Shown piece by piece: positions 1 through 11,875 of a stretch of 64,000 bases of DNA. The DNA is from Buxus sempervirens (lineage: Eukaryota; Streptophyta; Magnoliopsida; Buxales; Buxaceae): the NCBI GenBank assembly GCA_947561395.2, contig OX387194.1, positions 30,948,036 through 31,012,035 of the forward strand, read 5' to 3'. The notes under the pieces were generated by a model. It saw only the letters and a program-made list of their open reading frames with translations. It ran no database searches and had not been told where the DNA came from. The stretch's first letter is position 1. Each line of letters opens with the position of its first letter. The translations under genes were made by a program, and so were the position numbers.

Positions 1-89
1 GGAGGAATCCTTTAATTGCTTTCCTTGTCATTCTTTTCCCCCTCATCTCCTCCTTTCTATGGGAGGATGGCTGATTCAGATATCCGGAT

Positions 90-821
90 CTATGCTAGCT
101 TGTCGGAAATGTCTTGTCCTTTAGCAGATCTTGTTTTCTCGATAAGCTCCTTCAAGAGTCCTTGATCAATCAGGTCTTGAATGTCATGCCGTAGATCCCA
201 ACATTGCTCTGTGCTATGCTCCGGGAAACCCATGTGGTAAGCACAAAATTGACATGGTTTATAACTGTGGCTAGCCGCTGCTTGTGGGCTAGGACACTTA
301 AGCTGTAAAAGGCCTCCCTTTAGCAAGTCAGGTAATATCTGGACTGGTTGAACGTTTAGAGGGGTGAACTGCCTTTTAAACCTAGCCTGCATTTCTTCTG
401 GAGTCCTCTTTGGGAGATCCTTCGAATGATTCATCAATCTGTCATGCTTCCCTTTGCCATAGTGGGCATTCAGCTTGTTCGCGATTTGGGGACCATCTGC
501 TGCTACAGCTCTTCCTTTCCCTCTTTGTTCTTGACCATCTGCTAAGGTGGGTGGAAGGCTTACTTTCTGGTTGCTCTAGGGTATCTCTCCCTTCAAGCTC
601 TTGATCTCTTCTTCAAGAACACCTACTCGAGATCGTAACTCAAAATTCTCTTCCCCTAATGCTTCCCAGCATTTGTTCCATGTTTCTTCCCTAATTGTTA
701 TCGTCCGCAATAGGCTTTGTACAGAAGCCACTATGCTGATTATTTGTTGGGCTGCATCAAGACTTATTTCTGGGATATGGTCCATGTTGATCGCCAATGA
801 GGTTCTTGCCAAGAGAAACAA
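90..821 (-). pseudogene. Second gag C-terminal segment with coiled coil and zinc-like motif
   Basis: The first part, 576-821, encodes about 70 residues after an ATG near 792, ending in a heptad-like Leu/Glu-rich helix (ENFELRSRVGVLEEEI) and a TAG. The second part, to position 90, encodes a basic linker and then FCAYHMGFPEHSTEQCWDLR plus HDIQDLIDQ, which is again the gag zinc-like motif; a TILPDLLK-like block precedes it, as in intact gag (LLPTLLKAGY). This is a second, separate occurrence of the motif found at 1040-1215, so the gag tail appears to be duplicated or two gag copies are joined here. The continuation toward pol lies off the left edge. Confidence 0.65.
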
Positions 822-867
822 ACATTAGAAAGCAGAGTATATGATACGAAATACCAAGATGCATGAT

Positions 868-1040
868 GATGATGATATTTTTTTTCTCTTTTTTTTTTCT
901 TTTCTTTCTTCTCTTTTTTGTTCTTTCTTTTTGTTTTTGTTTTGTTTTTGTTTTTTTTGTTTTGTTTTTGTTTTTTAGTTTTGTTTGTTGTTTGTTGTTT
1001 TTTTTTCTTTTCTTCTTTTTTTTTCTCTTTTTTTTTTAAT
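868..1040. repeat. Long pyrimidine (T-rich) tract
   Basis: Almost pure T with scattered C and G on the plus strand, so a purine (A/G) tract in the sense of the minus-strand element. It separates the two gag zinc-motif copies. Similar tracts occur in R1 (15895-16078, 17430-17480, 25375-25430). Confidence 0.8.
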
Positions 1041-1215
1041 CCGACGGAGGATCAATTTTGAGTTCCTTAGCTTCAAGAAGATCTTGGACTGCATGACGAA
1101 GGCCCCAACATCCATCAGTATCATGGCCTTGTGCACCCATGTAATATTCATAGCTCTTGTTTGCATCATAGCCTTTCATTTTTTACGCCTTAGGATTTGG
1201 CTTTGCCAGTTGCAG
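1040..1215 (-). pseudogene. gag C-terminal zinc-binding-like motif, first copy
   Basis: The minus strand encodes a YYMGAQGHDTDGCWGLRHAV block followed by QDLL. This matches the CDYHMGAPGHPTDKCWPLKH block of the intact gag at about residue 407. The leading Cys has become Tyr, and no long open frame surrounds it. The motif belongs to the same broken gag as 1429-2427; the stretch 1216-1428 between them has stops and a frame change. Confidence 0.7.
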
Positions 1216-1428
1216 GTGTCCCTTTCTCAAGAGTGTCGTTAATAATTCGGCCATCGTTTATGGAAGCAGAGTGAATTCCCGGTTCTTTCTTTCCTCCTTG
1301 GTAAGACACCTCCTGAGGCGAGACACAGTATCGTTAGCGGAGGGAAGGGTCACGCTTCTTGAGGAATGGATGTGAAATGGCACAGAAGGTTCTACATGGT
1401 TAACTATACTTGTGCTGTCGTCATTCTC

Positions 1429-2427
1429 CTACTTCTTGTCTCTTAAGATTGTTCCATGTAGCAAGTTTGTCATGGAGCCCCCGAGCTTCTCCATTTTAAC
1501 CGCATCCTCAATTCTATCTGCTGCCATGATTAGGTCGGTGAAACTTGCAGTGCATTGTCTCAACAACATTGTGAAGTATGGTTGTCCCAGCGAGGATATG
1601 AACAAGGAAGTCCGCTCTTGTTCAAGAAGAGGGGGTTGTACCACGTTGGCTAATTCCATCCACCTTTTAGCGTAATCTCTCACAGATTCGTTATTCCTCT
1701 TTGACAATATCTGCAAGTCTGCCCAGGTTTGAACCATTTGGCTATTTAAGCGGTATTGCTGGACGAACACAACGGCGAGGTCATTCCATGTCTTAACCTT
1801 CTGCTTATCCAGACTTAGGAACCAAGAATATGCTGCCTCAATTAGAGATCTCTAGAAGAATTGAACCATTATCTTTTCATCCTTTGCATATTGGCACATA
1901 TCACCAACATATGATTGAAGGTGTATCAAAAGACAGCCAGTGCCGTCGAAACTATGCAGTTCAGGACATCAGAATTTTGTTGGAAGTTGGATGTCTGGGA
2001 AGAAGCACAGGCTCTCTAGAGTGGTTTCATCTTGCATTGGGTTGGGCTGGAGTTGCTTCAAGAAATCTTCTTTCATTGCGGCCATTCGAGCCTTATTGTC
2101 TTCCTTCATTGCTGCCAATATTTCTTCAAGCTGGGCCTCCCTTGCCCTATTCTGATCTTGCTCTTTCTGCCCCAGTTGGACAGGCACAAATGGTTCCTGT
2201 TGTGGAGGATGGATCGGATTTGCCACCAAACGTGGGAACAAAGTATCCTGCAATGGCTGATGTGCTGCCATTAATGCTGGCTGAGGGGGTTGCTCCTACT
2301 GGATTTCTGGTATTTGAATTCTCATAGCTCGCATCACGGCCACCTGTTGGCTTAAATCCATTATGACCGGTTGTTCTTCAACCCCTTGCTGTGAGGATGA
2401 CGGAGTTAGTACCTCAGAAGAATTCAT
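1429..2427 (-). pseudogene. Decayed gag (capsid part) of an outer Tat-type Ty3/gypsy element
   Basis: Reading the minus strand from an ATG at 2427, the translation aligns along its length with the intact gag at 21533-25078: a Gln/Pro-rich N-terminus, the LPTKF and DGTGC blocks, a WNDLAVVFVQQYR block and the retrotransposon gag core with YAKRW, LGQPY and ADRIED. Capsid proteins of this family package element RNA. The frame is broken by a TGA after LPTKF, by a TAG where the intact copy has Gln in its FQRSL block, and by a TAG near residue 45. Just upstream, at about 2437-2450, lies an acceptor-like TTTCAG, so the ancestral gag was probably reached by splicing a leader. The element continues off the left edge, and its leader, primer site and 5' LTR lie far right at 37991-40114, separated by later insertions. 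Confidence 0.85.
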
Positions 2428-2599
2428 CGCAATCCTTTCTTACTGAAAGTACAGTGTTCTGAATGGTGGTCTTGGTGTAAAATGTCTGAAAGATTACATC
2501 AAGAGGCTGGCTTGTTGTTCATTGCACCATCCTGAAAGTCTATGTCTACAAATAGATATCAAAACACATCCCCAAAAGTGTGTGCACAGTCCTAGGAAA

Positions 2600-5500
2600 T
2601 GCAAAATCCCTAATTTTTATGCAAATAGAAAATTATATTAGTTTAGTATCTTAAATAAAAACTAATTAGTGGTTTTTGCAGAAGAGGTGACCATATGGAC
2701 TTAAATTAAAATCCGGGTGAACCATCTTGGAGATCTTTTATTTATTAAGGTAAGGAAAAATTTTTGTAGTGTTATTATGAGAGTTAAGTTGGTTGCTGAT
2801 GTGGAAACTTAATGCGCAAAAATAAAAATAAGCTGCAGATGTAGGAGGGATATGGTGGAGTGGCACTCACATGAGCATGGATGAAATGTTGCTGGGCGGC
2901 AACTATATAAGTAAGGGAAAAAAAATCAGTTGCTGGTTTTTGCTTTTAACGAACTGAGTTTTGAAGCTCTTAGAAAAGAGGAGGAGGCGAGAGGATTCTG
3001 GACCAGATCTGGAGATCAAGAACTGCTCAAGAGGATTGGTTGTGGTTGTCGATAGCTGTCCAAGAGAAGTGGAAAAAAATTCCAGCAGTACCTGAGTTAG
3101 GCCAGCAAGAACAATTGGAGCAGGTGTGTTCGTTTAACTCAATGAGGAGATTAACAATTGTTTTGGTTGCTGGTTAAGTTTTATATTAGTTCAAAATCAG
3201 ATCTCAGATTTGATTTCTTGTGTTCAGATTTAAGTTCAGAGGTTAGAAGAAGAGGGCGGCTAGGTTGTTTTTGAATTTGGGAGTGTGCATGCCCATTGAG
3301 AAGGTTCAGATTGGTGGAATTGCATATCTCATGTAAGTGGCAGTTTTCTCTTATGATTTCAGATGGTTTTCTAAGTAGCACAAGATGTTCGTTTAGATTA
3401 TTCAAAAATTTGATTTAGTTTTCAGTTCTTGAACTAGAGATTTGCTGATCCTCTGTTTTACAACAAAATCTGGCGTCTAGGCATTTGACAGTAGTAGTGT
3501 GTGGATTTACATTTATTCTATTGTTGGTTTACTATTTTATATAGTCGATTTACTGAACTAAAATTTACGTGAATGATCAGGTGGTATTCCTATTCAGTAG
3601 TGGAAATATTATTGCTGATTTTCAATTGAAGTATATGCATGAGCAACCAGATCTATGCAACTGTTTTGTTTACTTACTTAGATCCAAATATAGTAAATGA
3701 TGGAACCTGGATTCCTGTTGGTAATGGCAGGGATGACAAGTTGTAATTATCTTGAATTGAACTGGCTTAGATGCTTTAATTGAAAATGTGGTACTGAATT
3801 AGCATTAGTAAATTGTTGTCTCTGTTTCTGGTTAGTCATGGGCGACTAGGCATGAATAGTTATAATTTTGTTTCAACAAGAATTAAGGGTAGAGTTGCTG
3901 TTTTATTAGGTGAATTGAAGTGGATTGGTGATGAAGAACAGGGAAATGAATGGATTAGATTAATTGGGAATTAAGTTCATGTGGATATGGCAGAATTTTT
4001 AAATGAATGTTTAAGAGGGGCTGCTGTTTGTGTTATGGTCTGAAAGACATAAAAAAAAATCAAAGTGGGTTAAATACTTGAAGAGAAGACTTAGGGATAT
4101 GTTGTAAGAAATTTGTGAGTGAAGATCTAGTTAAATCTTAAAGCCTTTGAATTATGCAGGTATGGTACAACAATAGGTTGCTGGTGCCAGATCTGTTATT
4201 CATGGCCGAATGGTATTCAGTCCAGTTCAAAGGTTTTAGGTGCTGATATTCAGCCTATTTGCAGCTCATGTATAATTGTTGTTAAATGTATTTTGGGAAA
4301 TTCTTAGGAACTCATTAAATTGTTGTTGCTGAACTTCCAATGGAAGGGGGTATTCTAGAAATGGGAATTTGATTTTGAGGTCAATTAATAAAGAAAAATC
4401 AAAAGTTGGTGCTTAGTTTCTTTTTAGTTTTATCATTGTCTAAAACAAAATCTGGGTTGATAATTCTCACCACTTCTAGTGGCTGGGGAATGAAACCAAC
4501 ATCAAAGGTTTAACTCTCTTTTAGCTCTATTTAAACTCTCTTTCAACTGAACCTGTAGTAGCTATACTAAAGGAGAATTAGGTAGTTGAGGTCAATAGTA
4601 TTGTGCTGGTGTCTACTTTCTTAAAAGTCAGCAGCAACTTCATCACTATTGTTAGTATCAAGCATTACATTTCAGTTAGGGGTTTGCTCATGACTAAATT
4701 AGAAGTTGTATTTATGGGTGAATGTGCTAAATGGGAAGCACAATTGAAGTCAAAAATCTGAAGTCTGAACCTATGTGTGGAAAAACCAAGTGCTGTTGTG
4801 ATTGGGGACATCACTTGTTTTGTACTCTATGAACTGTTTTTAACTTCTAATTTTGGGAAATTAATTAGGGAATTAATCATTGGTATTAATAAACTATTGG
4901 GAAGCAACAAAGGCTGAACCTGGGGAAAAACTTTTCAGGTATTAGGATGTGAAAGACCAGCAACTAGTTTAGCAGAAGTTGAGTAAATTTTAGGTGCTGA
5001 ATAATTCTCCAGCTCATGCACCTTGTACGTGACTCACTAAAATTGTGAGAGTAAGTAATGAGCTAGTTGTAGATGAATAAATGGGTTATGGATGAACCTT
5101 ATGATGCTGAAATAAAATAAGTAAACAAGGAATGTAGACATGGAGTGAAGAGTTAAAAATAGGCATTGTGAACTTGAGTAAAGAAAATTGTTTAGAGTAT
5201 AAAATTACAAGTAGGAGCTGCTGTTGGGCGTATATCTTATGATAACATGAATTAATTTAGTAAATGAGGTTAATGGAGTGTTTAGATAAAATAAGAAATA
5301 TTAAGAAAAGCATTGAAGATTTTAGGCTAAATAAGAGTGGCATGAGTATAAGCTTGGCCTTTAAATTCCTGTTAAGGTAAAGGAAAGTTAATAAAGGTTC
5401 TGATTTCAAGAGTGAAGTTAAGATTAGATTTAAACACTAAGTTTTGCCGGTTTAACCAAGATTTGTCAGTTTTGGAAACTTTTGACTAAAAAGGCACTTT

Positions 5501-6647
5501 ATGCAAGATTTCAGACAAAGGATTTTAAAACCATTTGGTTTTGGGAATAAAAATCTAGTTATTGGGAATTATCCATCTATTTGAAGGATAGTTTTTATCG
5601 CTTCTGATGAGAAGATGCTACTTTACCTCCGTGTATCTCAGAATGAATTTGGAACCTCTCCATGTACCTTGGAGAGAAGATTTGTTTACTCCATGTATCT
5701 TGGAGGGTGATGATGATTGATTGGCACTATTAAATTTGTTTGGTTATTTTAATTATTGGTTTTGAGTCTAGATGGCATAGCTCGGTGTGGATCCACATTT
5801 GTCAAGTTAAGAGCTAGGTAGTGGAATAGATTGATCTTTGCTAGCTGTAATAACTTGTTCGCGCACGCGTTTCCATCGTGTAGCTCGATGAGGCCTTCTA
5901 TGTATTTGGTTGGCTGCGGCTATGTTAGGATAGTACATGCCAACCCATGTCTGTATCTGAATGGGTTCTCCCGCAATAAGTCGATGACCGTGTAGCTCAG
6001 TTTCGCACATAAGCCGGGAGGTGGCATAGTGAGTTTTGTTTTACGCTAGTTAAAGGCAGTTTATTTCATGAGTCCACCGTGGACTTACTTCTAATGATTG
6101 CACATTTTCGATTTCGATTATACAGTGATTGTAATATTTTCCTTTTATGAGTATATTGTGGTTTCAGATTATTCGGTTTAACCAATAAGGTGAGTTATCT
6201 TTATTCAAGCATGTTTTAAATCAGAGGCATGTTTAAAACTTTTATTAAATGTTTTACGCATGCATATGCTACTTGCTGGGATATTCGTATCTCATTAAGT
6301 TTGTTTTGTTTTGTTTTTAGATCTTGGTGAGGACGATATTTGTGGGGTTGAGCCAGTCGCGGATTACCCCGAGTATAGGGGAGAGGATTATTTTGTTGAG
6401 TGACATTTGAGAGATATCCTTAGTTGTTGATTTCATTTGATATAGTGAGTAAACTTTGATTGGTAATTCTTTCTTTAATTGTGGATTGGTGATTGGGTAG
6501 TAGTGGCGAACTCTAATATTGTTGTTGATGTTAATAAAATGCAATTTCATGTCTTTACATTCTGATATAGATCCTGTGGTTGTATTTATCTAACACCTCG
6601 GGTACGAGTTATGGTTCCTATACGTAACCCAGATCTGGGGCATTACA
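2600..6647 (+). mobile_element. Solo LTR J, R3 family
   Basis: Begins TGCAAAATCCC and ends CTGGGGCATTACA. Flanking 5-bp duplications GGAAA are at 2595-2599 and 6648-6652. No polyprotein lies inside, so it is a solo LTR; at 4.0 kb it is the longest of its family in the window. Orientation follows from a TATA box (TATATAA, 2904-2910), a splice donor after GGAGCAG (GT at 3124), the TTTCATGAGTCC block at 6064-6075 and an acceptor TTTTTAG ending at 6320. It interrupts the gag/leader of the outer element. Confidence 0.85.
6321..6403 (+). other. Conserved short exon-like frame inside LTR J
   Basis: Directly after the acceptor TTTTTAG the frame reads LGEDDICGVEPVADYPEYRG and then EDYFVE before TGA. 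The same acidic, Tyr-rich ending is found in LTRs A, B and C in the same position and frame. No in-frame ATG could be assigned, so translation is unproven. Confidence 0.5.
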
Positions 6648-6652
6648 GGAAA

Positions 6653-7287
6653 GGTTGGTGCCTATCAAGGCACGACTCCTAGACATACTTGTGTAAGGAA
6701 GCACACCCAAGTCCTGACCAGCCTTATCCTTTTATATGCTCTTTCATCTACTAATGTAAAACTTACAACTTGCCAGCTAGGGCGAAAATTACATGATGTT
6801 CAAAAAGCTGAAAGATAATGCAATCGAAGGGGTTTTGAGAACTCTAAGAAAGGATACATTTGATTCAAAAAGGGTAGGTTGAAAAGGCCTAATTCTAGGG
6901 TTCAACTTTCTTTGTTCTGATATGGCCTGCTTTCATCTGCTTAAAGACTGATCCGGACTCAAGATACTTCTTATGGACTCAATGGGTCGAGGCCCACGGC
7001 TCTCAGGACTCAATTCATGGATCTGGGGTGGTTCCCCTGATCAAAGTTTAGGTAAGCTCCCTAATTTAGGGTTGAGGTAGCCCGAAATCTAGGGTCCACT
7101 CAATTTGATGCAAAAGGAGGCAAGGGTTGCTGCCCCTGATGGACTCTTGGGTTTTAGACTTATTTCAACTCCTCTTCATTCATCATTCACATTCATATTC
7201 ACATAGTAGGGTGCATCAAAACATTAGGTGGGAAGAGGGTACCCAACCCGAGACAAATGCCTACAAGGGCCTGAGCCAAATACTAGA
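6653..7287 (-). other. Leader remnant of the outer Tat-type element
   Basis: Non-coding stretch between solo LTR J and solo LTR H. Removing H (TSD CTAGA) joins it to 37996-38615, which runs to a primer-binding site and LTR. By position it is the 5' leader of the element whose gag lies at 1-2427. No gene is seen. Confidence 0.6.
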
Positions 7288-8219
7288 TGTGCATGCCTGT
7301 TTTCGGGTCGCATTGGGTAAAAATGGGAAATTGGAATCGCCACCGCCTGATGGAGTGCAGGCGGACACTGGAGTGCCTAGATTTCCTATTAGGCTTGGTC
7401 TGCGGCTTTGAGATTCTAAGCAAGTTCTCGGTTGCGGTCTAGGGAAGTCCGTAGACACCCCGGTCCACCCCATCAAGTGACGGGTCCCATAGGTTTCCCT
7501 GGTTTGAGTCAACTTTGGTCTCTCACTCATCCAATTCCTATTCTAGCATTCAATTTGGTTTAGTCTGGTGGGACCGCCAAAGTGGTGTGGGTCCCTTTAC
7601 TTAATTTTATCTTCTTAGTTAAAGTGATCTAGGTCTGGTGGGGTGGGCCTCGTTGGAGGGCCCACGGGTCCCTTGGTGGGCCAAATGTGGCCACATGTTC
7701 CTTGGTGGGCCTCAGTCTAAGCCTGAGAGGCCTTTTGGACTTTGGTTTAATTTGACTTGATTTTATTTTGAGGTTCAAGTTTGGTCATTAAGTGATTTCC
7801 ATGCAAAGTGGGGGGGATTGCTTTGCGGGACCCTGAGTGGGCCCCCACAGTTGGTTGCCAAAATGATTTGAGATTATCTTGATTAGTTATGCCAACATGG
7901 GCCAGGCTTTGGGCTTGGGGCCCTTTACCTGGGCTTGGGCTTGAAAGCCCAGGACTTCCTGGGTTAGGGTTTTGAAACCCTAACCTTGCTTGGTTTTGTG
8001 GGCTTAGTGGGCCCGACAGGCCCTACCCTTGGTCTCGGCCAAACCACAATCTTAAGCTAAACATGCATGCCTCAAGCTGGGCCTGGTTGGGCCTCCAATG
8101 GGTTTGGCCCACTCAATCAACGTGATTAACGTTATTTTGAGCAAAAAGTAAGTTATCGGGCTGGGTGGGCCCCGTTGGAAGGCCCACTGGAAATCAAATT
8201 GGACCGGGGGTCCAAGTCC

Positions 8220-10025
8220 TGTGAGACATGGAAAAATCAATTTAATGATTTCCTAATCATCACAGGGGATTATATAAAACAAAGAGTCGCCACCATTCAA
8301 TTTAGGTGTGAATGGACACCAAAATATTAAATAAGCACAAAAGGCAAATTTTAGGGCAAAATATCCCTCCTAAAAAAAACAACCAGAGATGGGTAAGGGG
8401 ATTAAGTTATGAACAGGGGAAGGTGTTAGGCACCCCTATTCATCCACACAAGGTGGTTGCCAGGTATTGTTCATGTTTAAAATAAAGGAAAAAGCTTGCT
8501 ATAAAAATCACAAAAAAGGCAAAAATATATGGTTTTTTCATATGAATAGTCTGATTGATCCAGAACTATCAAACATGATCATACCATTCCTAGGGTTTCA
8601 TGATCAAAATAAAATTGAGATAAAATCAAATAAAATCAATTTAAAGTGAAAAATCCAAAAATCTGGCTTCAAGCTAAATTCTAGAAATCTAGAAAAATAT
8701 GATTTTTATAAAATATTTCAAAATTGAACTTGAATAGTCCAGGACATAGATAAAGCTCAAATTTCACATTAAATCAGAAAATAAAAACCAAAAATACCCA
8801 CATTAATGAAGAACACCAAAAGGGGAGAACTGAGACCGTAGGGTCTTCTCTCAATAATGAAAAACGATTTAAAAACCACATCATGAAACCCTAGAATTTA
8901 CTTTCAGGCTTCTGGATCCAGATCTACCATATTGATCATGATAAATCCAGGATCTTAGCCTAAAACCACCAAAAATCACGAAAACAGTGCTGTAGGTGCA
9001 AAAGTGGCAAAAATCCAAATTTTAGCAAAAAGTGGGGATCTCATGCTATAAACATCATAGATTCATGTAATTCATTCAGATATATCATAAAAAGCATTAA
9101 AACATGATCAAGATATTCAAAACAGCCACATCTCACAGATTATAGCACATGGGGGTCTACCCTACGGATCCACCTGTTCCCCTTTCCCCTAGTTCTCTCT
9201 TCACATTTTACGGTTAGAGAGACTCTTGAGGTACTTAGAGATAGGTTTGGGTATACAAACACAATCACAGGCCTTATTCTATGAAAAAAAAGAAAAAAAC
9301 AGATATGGGGTTCTATTCTAGGGATCCACCTGTTCCCCTTTCCCCTAGTTCTCTCTTCACGTTTTACGGCTAGAGAGACTCTTGAGGTACTTAGAGACAA
9401 GTTTAGGAATACGAAAATAGATATGGCCTTATTCTACAGCAATAGAGATGATCCTATCACTTCTAGAATTGAAGACAGAAAATAAAAAGGGATAGGGGAC
9501 TTACCTGGATTGAGCAGGCAGGCAGCAAGAGTTCTTTCTCTTCTCTTGGAGCTTCTTAGAATTCCTTGGACTCAAAATTTCGTGGCCTTTTGCTTGAGAA
9601 AAGAGCCTTTATTTATAGGCAAGCACAGGGGCAAGACTGGTCCAGAAGGATATATCCTAATCCTCAGGATAGAGGGAGAATTGGAGATAATGCCCATCCA
9701 TAGCCAACCAAGGTGGCTTCAGCGAATAAAATACGTAATTCGCTCATTTAAAGATATATTGGATAAAAGATAAAGCTCGGAAATCGAGAGAAGGACAAAA
9801 CTCGCACGTGTTTTTAGTAACCGTAAATGCACTACAGTCCAACGGTGACCGTATAGTTTCCACGGGCGCGCCTGACCGTAGAGCGATCTCGGGCGCGATC
9901 GGCCCGTGAATGAAATACGGGCAAAGCCTGTTTATTCAATTTTCATGCATTTTTGACCTGTTTTAAGCTCTAATTACATGTTTTTATTATTTTCTCATTT
10001 TGTAGTGATATTTGGGGTGTCTACA
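8220..10025 (-). repeat. R1 3' LTR
   Basis: In the element's sense it begins TGTAGACACCCC and ends CCATGTCTCACA. It contains a TATA box (complement of atttata, 9611-9617) and, about 75 nt past the likely start, a consensus splice donor CAG|GTAAGT (complement at 9499-9508). The palindrome array at 9816-9935 lies about 200-330 bp upstream of the TATA box. Confidence 0.93.
9816..9935. repeat. 28-bp-period palindrome array in the 3' LTR
   Basis: Four dyad units start at 9834, 9862, 9889 and 9917, preceded by a partial CCGT unit. Each unit is 18-19 bp, of the form ACGG...CCGT or CGGGC...GCCCG, separated by 9-bp linkers. Example: ACGGGCGCGCCTGACCGT. It lies in the presumed U3 upstream of the LTR TATA box. 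Confidence 0.85.
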
Positions 10026-10040
10026 GCTGCCCCCTCTTTG
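10026..10040 (-). other. Polypurine tract of R1
   Basis: Minus-strand CAAAGAGGGGGCAGC abuts the start of the 3' LTR, the expected site of plus-strand DNA priming. Immediately beyond it, 10044-10061, is a perfect palindrome GTAATTGGAACCAATTAC. Confidence 0.85.
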
Positions 10041-10364
10041 CTGGTAATTGGAACCAATTACAAGCAGAGAGCAAAAAGACCCACCAATTGCACTTTCTGA
10101 GATTTTTGTCTAATCAATTGCACTTTGCAAGGATTAAATGGATGATTTTTAAAAAAAAATTTATTGTGGAAGATTTGCTAAGAAATCCCTCAGCTTAAGG
10201 GCCAAATCCTCCTCTCTCCTCTCACTGAGCACTTGTGGGCTATGAAGTGAGATTTGAGACAAAATTTTTAAACAAAAGTGGGTAAGGTGGCAATCCTTGC
10301 AACTTACAACTAATATGAACATTAATCTTTTGAAAAGTGTGGAGAAAATAATAAAATGTGCAAT

Positions 10365-10481
10365 TTTTGGCTTCGCCCGTATTTCTATCACGGACAGATG
10401 CTGCCCGTAGCTGGTTCACGGACGGTCGGGACCGTAGTGCTTTCACGGGCATCTAATGCCCGTACTGATTTTACGGATTTT
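10365..10481. repeat. 28-bp-period palindrome array upstream of antisense gene 1
   Basis: Dyads start at 10390 (ACGGACAGATGCTGCCCGT), 10418 (ACGGACGGTCGGGACCGT), 10445 (ACGGGCATCTAATGCCCGT) and 10473 (partial), with a partial unit ending at 10380. Linkers are 9 bp. The array precedes the presumed promoter and 5' UTR of the gene that starts at 11876. Confidence 0.85.
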
Positions 10482-11875
10482 ACTCTCCTTCTTAAGACCG
10501 CGACCGCGACCTTTCTTCTTCTGCTCGCATTCAAGCCCTAAATCCTTTGCGACCGTAGTCTTCTCTCCGGTCTTCTTCAACCTCAACAGTGACTCGACAC
10601 CTTCTCCGGCGACACTCAACTTCTCCGGCGACACTCAACTTCCGGCGACTTTTCTTCAGTCGACGATTCACCTTCTCCGGCAAACCACTTCATTTCAGTT
10701 GCACCTTGCTGTTGTGCCATTCGTTGCTTCTAGTTCCAAGCCATTCGCCAACCGATTTCTTTCTCAAGTGAGTAGAACCCTTGCTTTTGAGGCAAGCTCA
10801 TACAAATTTTTACCTTGCACAGAGGTATGCCGAAAAATCAATTCCTCTTTTTTGACTGACTACTTTGCAATGCATCTTGAGCAATTTCTCCAAACTATAT
10901 GCTTTGCAATTTCTGTTCTTGAATGAGCATTAGATGATTACTTTTTTGCTGCAAATGTTATGCTATGAATTCCATATACTTCATCTAGAGTTGCTGTGCA
11001 ATCGGCCATAATGCCTGATTTTTCTGTTATGCCATTTTTCTGTTCTTGCATGTGTTAACCTTTGTTGTGCAATTCCTCCATTCCTGATTGAATGCTTTAG
11101 ATTCGGAATCCTCCACATGCTAATTTACCTCATGATTCAACACTGTTTTGATTTTTATACCACTGTTCTATCCGAAAATTTATGCTTTCTGCAACCCCAT
11201 GTATTTTTTCTAGCTGTTTGAATGAACAACTTCCCAAGCTTTTGGATTTTATTCATGGGGTACCCAGCTGATTCTTCTTATTGACAACCCATGCATGAGT
11301 TATACTTGCTTGCATGGTTTTAACAAATCCTAATTCTTCTTTGCTCTGTAATTGGTTAAGATGAACCCATTGTCTGAAGTATTTCTCTGCAAAAACTAAT
11401 ACTCATGAAGTGACTTTGTCTTTAGTAATACTGATCAATGCCTCTCTTTCCAAGCATTTCGTTCAGTGGTTCTAGTAGGTAATTTTTGATTTTGCACATT
11501 TTTTTTCTCTGTTATCCCAGTCTCATCATAAGTGTGCTTGAACTTCTCTCCTGAAACCAAGTAAATTTAGATGTTTAGGTTTCTTTAGAATATCCAAAAG
11601 AGGAAATTAAGATCTTAACACATTAATACACATATATTTTTTTCTTATAAAGATAATATACAGGAAGCCTAAACTTCCTATAAATTTTTAATCAAAACCA
11701 AGACAGGTAACAATAAAATTTCTCAAAATAAACTCCTTAGTTGACTTCTGATTTTGGACGGGATTTTCTGAAGCACTTTCTTTCCTGCTAATCAATTAAA
11801 CTTGGTTAAAATAAAGATTAAGCAATTAAAAATTTTAACAAGAATAATTAACCAACTCCCTGGTTTGAACCGTAG
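10482..11875 (+). other. Probable 5' UTR and first intron of antisense gene 1
   Basis: Pyrimidine-rich, CCGGCGAC-containing leader resembling plant 5' UTRs, with a 19-bp direct repeat (TTCTCCGGCGACACTCAAC, near 10602-10640). A consensus donor GTGAGT begins at 10768, and an acceptor-like CCGTAG lies right before the ATG at 11876, which suggests a 1.1-kb leader intron. No TATA box was recognised. Open frames here have no recognisable product. Confidence 0.45.

Noticed and set aside
10456..10926. 156-codon plus-strand frame rich in Ser/Pro/Phe
   Set aside because: It fits a pyrimidine-rich 5' UTR, spans a likely splice donor at 10768 and shows no domain.
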